A stretch of DNA of 64,000 nt from Devosia nitrariae (GTDB lineage: Bacteria; Pseudomonadota; Alphaproteobacteria; Rhizobiales; Devosiaceae). Below the pieces are notes generated by a model. That model made no database searches. It saw only the letters and a list, made by a program, of their open reading frames with translations, and was not told the DNA's origin. The stretch is taken from assembly GCF_030160115.1 (NCBI RefSeq), contig NZ_BSNS01000002.1, positions 124,001 to 188,000 of the forward strand. Reading direction: 5' to 3'. Every line of letters begins with the position of its first letter. The stretch's first letter is position 1. A program made the position numbers and the translations under genes. This document shows, in pieces, positions 61,607 through 64,000 of the stretch.

Positions 61607-63097
61607 ATGAGCGGATACGTGCTGGCCATCGACCAGGGCACGACATCGAGCCGGGCGATCGTCTTCGACGAGAACCAGAAGATCAGGGGTGTCGGCCAGC
61701 AGGAGTTCACCCAGCATTTTCCGCAGGACGGATGGGTCGAGCACGACCCGGAAGAGATCTGGCAAAGCGTCCTCGCCACGGTCAAGGCGGCGCTGAAGGA
61801 TGCGGGGATTGCCGCGTCCGAGATTGCGGCGATCGGCATCACCAATCAGCGCGAGACGGTCGTCATCTGGGACCGGGCCACCGGGAAGCCCATCCATAAC
61901 GCCATCGTCTGGCAGGACCGTCGGACGGCCCCGATCTGCGCAGCCCTGCGCAAGGCCGGCAGGGAGAAGGTCTTCACACGCAAGACCGGCCTGCTACTCG
62001 ACCCCTATTTTTCGGGCACCAAGATCAAGTGGCTGCTCGACAAGGTCAAAGGCGCGCGCAAGCGCGCCAAGGCCGGCGAACTTGCCTTCGGCACCATCGA
62101 CACCTTTCTCATCTGGCGGCTGACGGGCGGAAGGCTGCATGCGACTGATGCCACCAACGCGGCTCGCACCCTCATCTACAATATCGAGACCAACCAGTGG
62201 GACGAGGAGTTGATGAGGCTTCTCGACGTTCCGGCGGCGCTGCTGCCGGTGGTCAAAGACTGTGCCGACGATTTCGGAGAGACCGATCCGGCGCTCTTCG
62301 GCGCGGCCATCCCCATCAGGGGAGTAGCCGGCGACCAGCACGCGGCGACCATCGGCCAGGCGTGCTTTGCGCCCGGCATGCTCAAATCCACTTACGGCAC
62401 CGGGTGCTTTGCCGTGCTCAACACCGGCACGCAGCTGGTGCGCTCGAAGAACCGGCTGCTGACCACCATCGCCTACCGGCTCGACGGCAAGACGACCTAC
62501 GCGCTCGAGGGGTCGATCTTCGTTGCCGGCGCCGCCGTGCAATGGATCCGCGATGGACTGAAGCTCGTCAAGCACGCGAGCGAGACGGGCCCCCTGGCGC
62601 ACAGCGCCGATCCCGGCCAGAACGTCTATATGGTGCCCGCCTTCGTCGGGCTCGGCGCGCCCTGGTGGGACGCCGAGGCGCGCGGGGCGATCTACGGAAT
62701 CACCCGCAACACCGGCCCCGCCGAGATCGCGCGCGCCGCGCTGGAATCGGTCTGCTACCAGACGCGAGACCTGTTCGAGGCCATGCGCCGGGACTGGAAG
62801 GGAGGCGGCAACGACACGGTTCTGCGCGTCGACGGGGGGATGGTTGCCTCGGACTGGACCATGCAGTTCCTCGCCGACATTCTCGATGCGCCCGTCGATC
62901 GGCCGGAGATCCTCGAAACCACGGCTCTCGGTGCGGCGTGGCTGGCGGGCATGAAGGTCGGGGTATGGCCGAAGGCCAAGGAGTTCGCCAAGCGCTGGGC
63001 GCGCGACAGGCGCTTCACGCCCGCCATGGACGCAGCGACCCGCAAGGCAAAGCTCAAGGGCTGGGACAGCGCGGTGAAGCGGACGCTCTCACAGTGA
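61607..63097 (+). CDS. glpK: Glycerol kinase
   Basis: 496 residues, FGGY family, full length. [18 protein letters not shown] at the N-terminus, [49 protein letters not shown] and [15 protein letters not shown], all classic GlpK. Phosphorylates glycerol to glycerol-3-phosphate for glpD. GGGGAGGAA is 5 nt before ATG 61607. No glycerol facilitator is present here. Confidence 0.96.
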   Translation: MSGYVLAIDQGTTSSRAIVFDENQKIRGVGQQEFTQHFPQDGWVEHDPEEIWQSVLATVKAALKDAGIAASEIAAIGITNQRETVVIWDRATGKPIHNAIVWQDRRTAPICAALRKAGREKVFTRKTGLLLDPYFSGTKIKWLLDKVKGARKRAKAGELAFGTIDTFLIWRLTGGRLHATDATNAARTLIYNIETNQWDEELMRLLDVPAALLPVVKDCADDFGETDPALFGAAIPIRGVAGDQHAATIGQACFAPGMLKSTYGTGCFAVLNTGTQLVRSKNRLLTTIAYRLDGKTTYALEGSIFVAGAAVQWIRDGLKLVKHASETGPLAHSADPGQNVYMVPAFVGLGAPWWDAEARGAIYGITRNTGPAEIARAALESVCYQTRDLFEAMRRDWKGGGNDTVLRVDGGMVASDWTMQFLADILDAPVDRPEILETTALGAAWLAGMKVGVWPKAKEFAKRWARDRRFTPAMDAATRKAKLKGWDSAVKRTLSQ

Positions 63098-63102
63098 AGC
63101 GA

Positions 63103-63282
63103 TAGAGCATTTTACGCTCCGATTGGATCGGAACGTAAGCTCTCTCTAAATGAACAAGGCACTAAAATCCCAACACCCAGTAGTGAGGAATTCCGAGCGA
63201 CCCTTTGATTGCTAGATAATCCTTGAATCGTCGCGTTTACGAACCGCAAAAAGTGGTGTCCACTTTTGCTGAAAACGCTCTA
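63103..63282. repeat. Interspersed palindromic repeat, family B (copy with 70-bp insert)
   Basis: It starts TAGAGCATTTTACGCTCCGAT with palindrome ACGCTCCGATTGGATCGGAACGT, then a 70-bp unrelated insert (about 63148-63220), then ATCGTCGCGTTTACGAACCGC, AAGTGG-TGT-CCACTT and GCTGAAAACGCTCTA. The last three bases complement the stop codon of the CAP-domain gene. Confidence 0.8.
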
Positions 63283-63786
63283 CCCGTAGACCCGCCATGC
63301 ATCGAAGCTGCCGCCGGCGATGAGGGCCCAATAGGGTTTGCCCTTCGGCGCCCGGGCGACCGAAAGGCCGAACTCGATGAACTTGTCGGAAAGCAGCGTT
63401 CCGCGGTGGCCGGGCGAGTCCAGCCAGCCGGACATGGCCTGCTGCAGACTGCCGTGTCCTCGGGCGAGGTTTTCGCCCACGGCACCGAGATAGCCAGCGG
63501 CGGTGACCCGCTCGCGCAGGGACCCGCCCAGTTCGTGTGAAAGCTTGTCGCTCGCCGCCATCAGCTTGCAATGGTTGCTGGCCGCCTCGGCGAGGCGGGC
63601 ATTGTAGGTCCAGGGCGCGCGCCCGTTGGCAGCCCGGACCGCATTGACCGTGGTCATGATCTCGTCTTCAGTCAGCACCAATGGATCGCGCGGGCCGGCC
63701 GGCACGATCGGCATGGTCGAGGCGCAGGCGGATAGCAGGCTCACAGCAGCGAGGGCGACGAAGCTGCGGCGGTTCAGTGAAGACAT
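63280..63786 (-). CDS. CAP/SCP-domain lipoprotein
   Basis: 168 residues. Lipobox LLSAC at residues 17-21 directs lipidation after a short signal peptide. The CAP (PR-1/SCP) domain has NAVRAANGRAPWTYNARL, SDKLSHELG, GENLARGHGS and a closing YWALIAGG strand. The four-helix, beta-sandwich cavity residues (His and Glu) look kept. Role in bacteria is unclear. Stop codon within the family B repeat. Confidence 0.9.
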   Translation of the reverse strand: MSSLNRRSFVALAAVSLLSACASTMPIVPAGPRDPLVLTEDEIMTTVNAVRAANGRAPWTYNARLAEAASNHCKLMAASDKLSHELGGSLRERVTAAGYLGAVGENLARGHGSLQQAMSGWLDSPGHRGTLLSDKFIEFGLSVARAPKGKPYWALIAGGSFDAWRVYG

Positions 63787-63867
63787 GGATTTGGTCCGGG
63801 AGAAATCGGGCGCGTCACATTAGCGGGGACTGTCGAAGATTGGAATCCCGAAGCGCATCCTGCGGCA

Positions 63868-64000
63868 TCAGGCCAGATCATAGGCGGCGAGCAGCTGCGG
63901 CAGAATGGCGAGCTGACCGACAATCGCGTTGCCATCCTCGAGGTCCCAGCACGCCGAGAGCGCGGCATGGGCCGCCGCCCAGCCGAGCACGCGCTTGCGG
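63868..64000 (-). CDS. C-terminus of an aminoglycoside phosphotransferase-like protein (streptomycin kinase type), cut by window edge
   Basis: The last 44 residues of a gene entering from the right edge: RVLGWAAAHAALSACWDLED then a helical tail ending QLLAAYDLA and TGA. The W-x-x-A-H-A-x-L-S-A-x-W-x-x-E-D-G pattern is the end of APH(6)/streptomycin-kinase-like proteins as I recall. The kinase core is out of view, so the assignment is moderate. Confidence 0.5.
   Translation of the reverse strand, partial: RKRVLGWAAAHAALSACWDLEDGNAIVGQLAILPQLLAAYDLA

Overview
The window is a 64 kb, GC-rich (roughly 63-65% by eye) chromosomal segment of an alphaproteobacterium. The order Hyphomicrobiales (Rhizobiales) is suggested by several features: a perfect alphaproteobacterial CTTGAC-N17-CTATAT promoter with a CIRCE operator at groESL, the alphaproteobacterial pairing of a hisS-hisZ-hisG operon with a tRNA-His that lacks G-1 and carries A73, an Irr-type iron box, and the ileS/ribF/HAD neighbourhood. 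A Devosia/Pelagibacterium-like genus is my best guess, but that is inference from gene content. No rRNA, prophage, IS transposase, plasmid backbone or CRISPR array is visible. Most of the window is ordinary core and catabolic chromosome.

Layout. 1-6.7 kb: ileS (cut by the left edge), an outer-membrane barrel protein, ribF, a HAD phosphatase, and a degenerate membrane EAL protein divergent from a sigma-54 response regulator. 6.9-13 kb: a DMT transporter, DUF427, groES-groL, then a small accessory patch (a chimeric phage-tail/metalloprotease-like ORF, a TSUP permease, a peptidoglycan-binding fragment). 12.5-19.5 kb: a second TSUP permease, a polytopic GT2 and a LacI regulator, divergent from a three-gene ribose-type sugar ABC operon with two phased operators. 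19.5-22.7 kb: hisG-hisZ-hisS. 22.9-28.2 kb: two tandem 87-aa paralogues with an unusual hairpin leader and a possible 20-aa leader peptide, tag, an L,D-transpeptidase, a TadG-like VWA protein, a cold-shock protein and tRNA-His. 28.6-34.4 kb: a doubly degenerate PAS/histidine-kinase-like protein, then fbpAB iron uptake behind an Irr box. 34.4-41.8 kb: a peptide-type ABC operon and two glycosidases. 41.9-50.4 kb: an NTF2-like protein, Mrp, transaldolase/fructose-6-phosphate aldolase, an aspartate aminotransferase, etfBA, an M20 amidohydrolase with an AbrB-family membrane protein, and a small secreted protein. 50.5-58.7 kb: a GH13 alpha-glucosidase, a cupin, a GST, a 2-hydroxyacid dehydrogenase, the CP-ATP-grasp/alpha-E/transglutaminase-like operon, and an esterase. 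58.9-64 kb: an AEC carrier, glpD-glpK, a CAP-domain lipoprotein and the end of an aminoglycoside phosphotransferase-like gene.

How it fits together. The ABC importers (sugar, iron, peptide), the glycosidases, glpDK, fsa and the amidohydrolase describe a heterotroph scavenging mixed sugars, peptides and glycerol. The signalling genes contain several proteins whose catalytic residues are gone: EAL without its EAL motif, HisKA without His, and transglutaminase without Cys. These may act as binding or scaffold proteins. Two families of interspersed palindromic repeats with TAGAGC...GCTCTA ends sit between genes and repeatedly provide the stop codons of their neighbours. I found no convincing complete new system. 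The best leads are the stop-codon-donating repeats, the hairpin between the SD and start codon of the two 87-aa paralogues, the doubly dead kinase, and the ATP-grasp operon with a dead transglutaminase.
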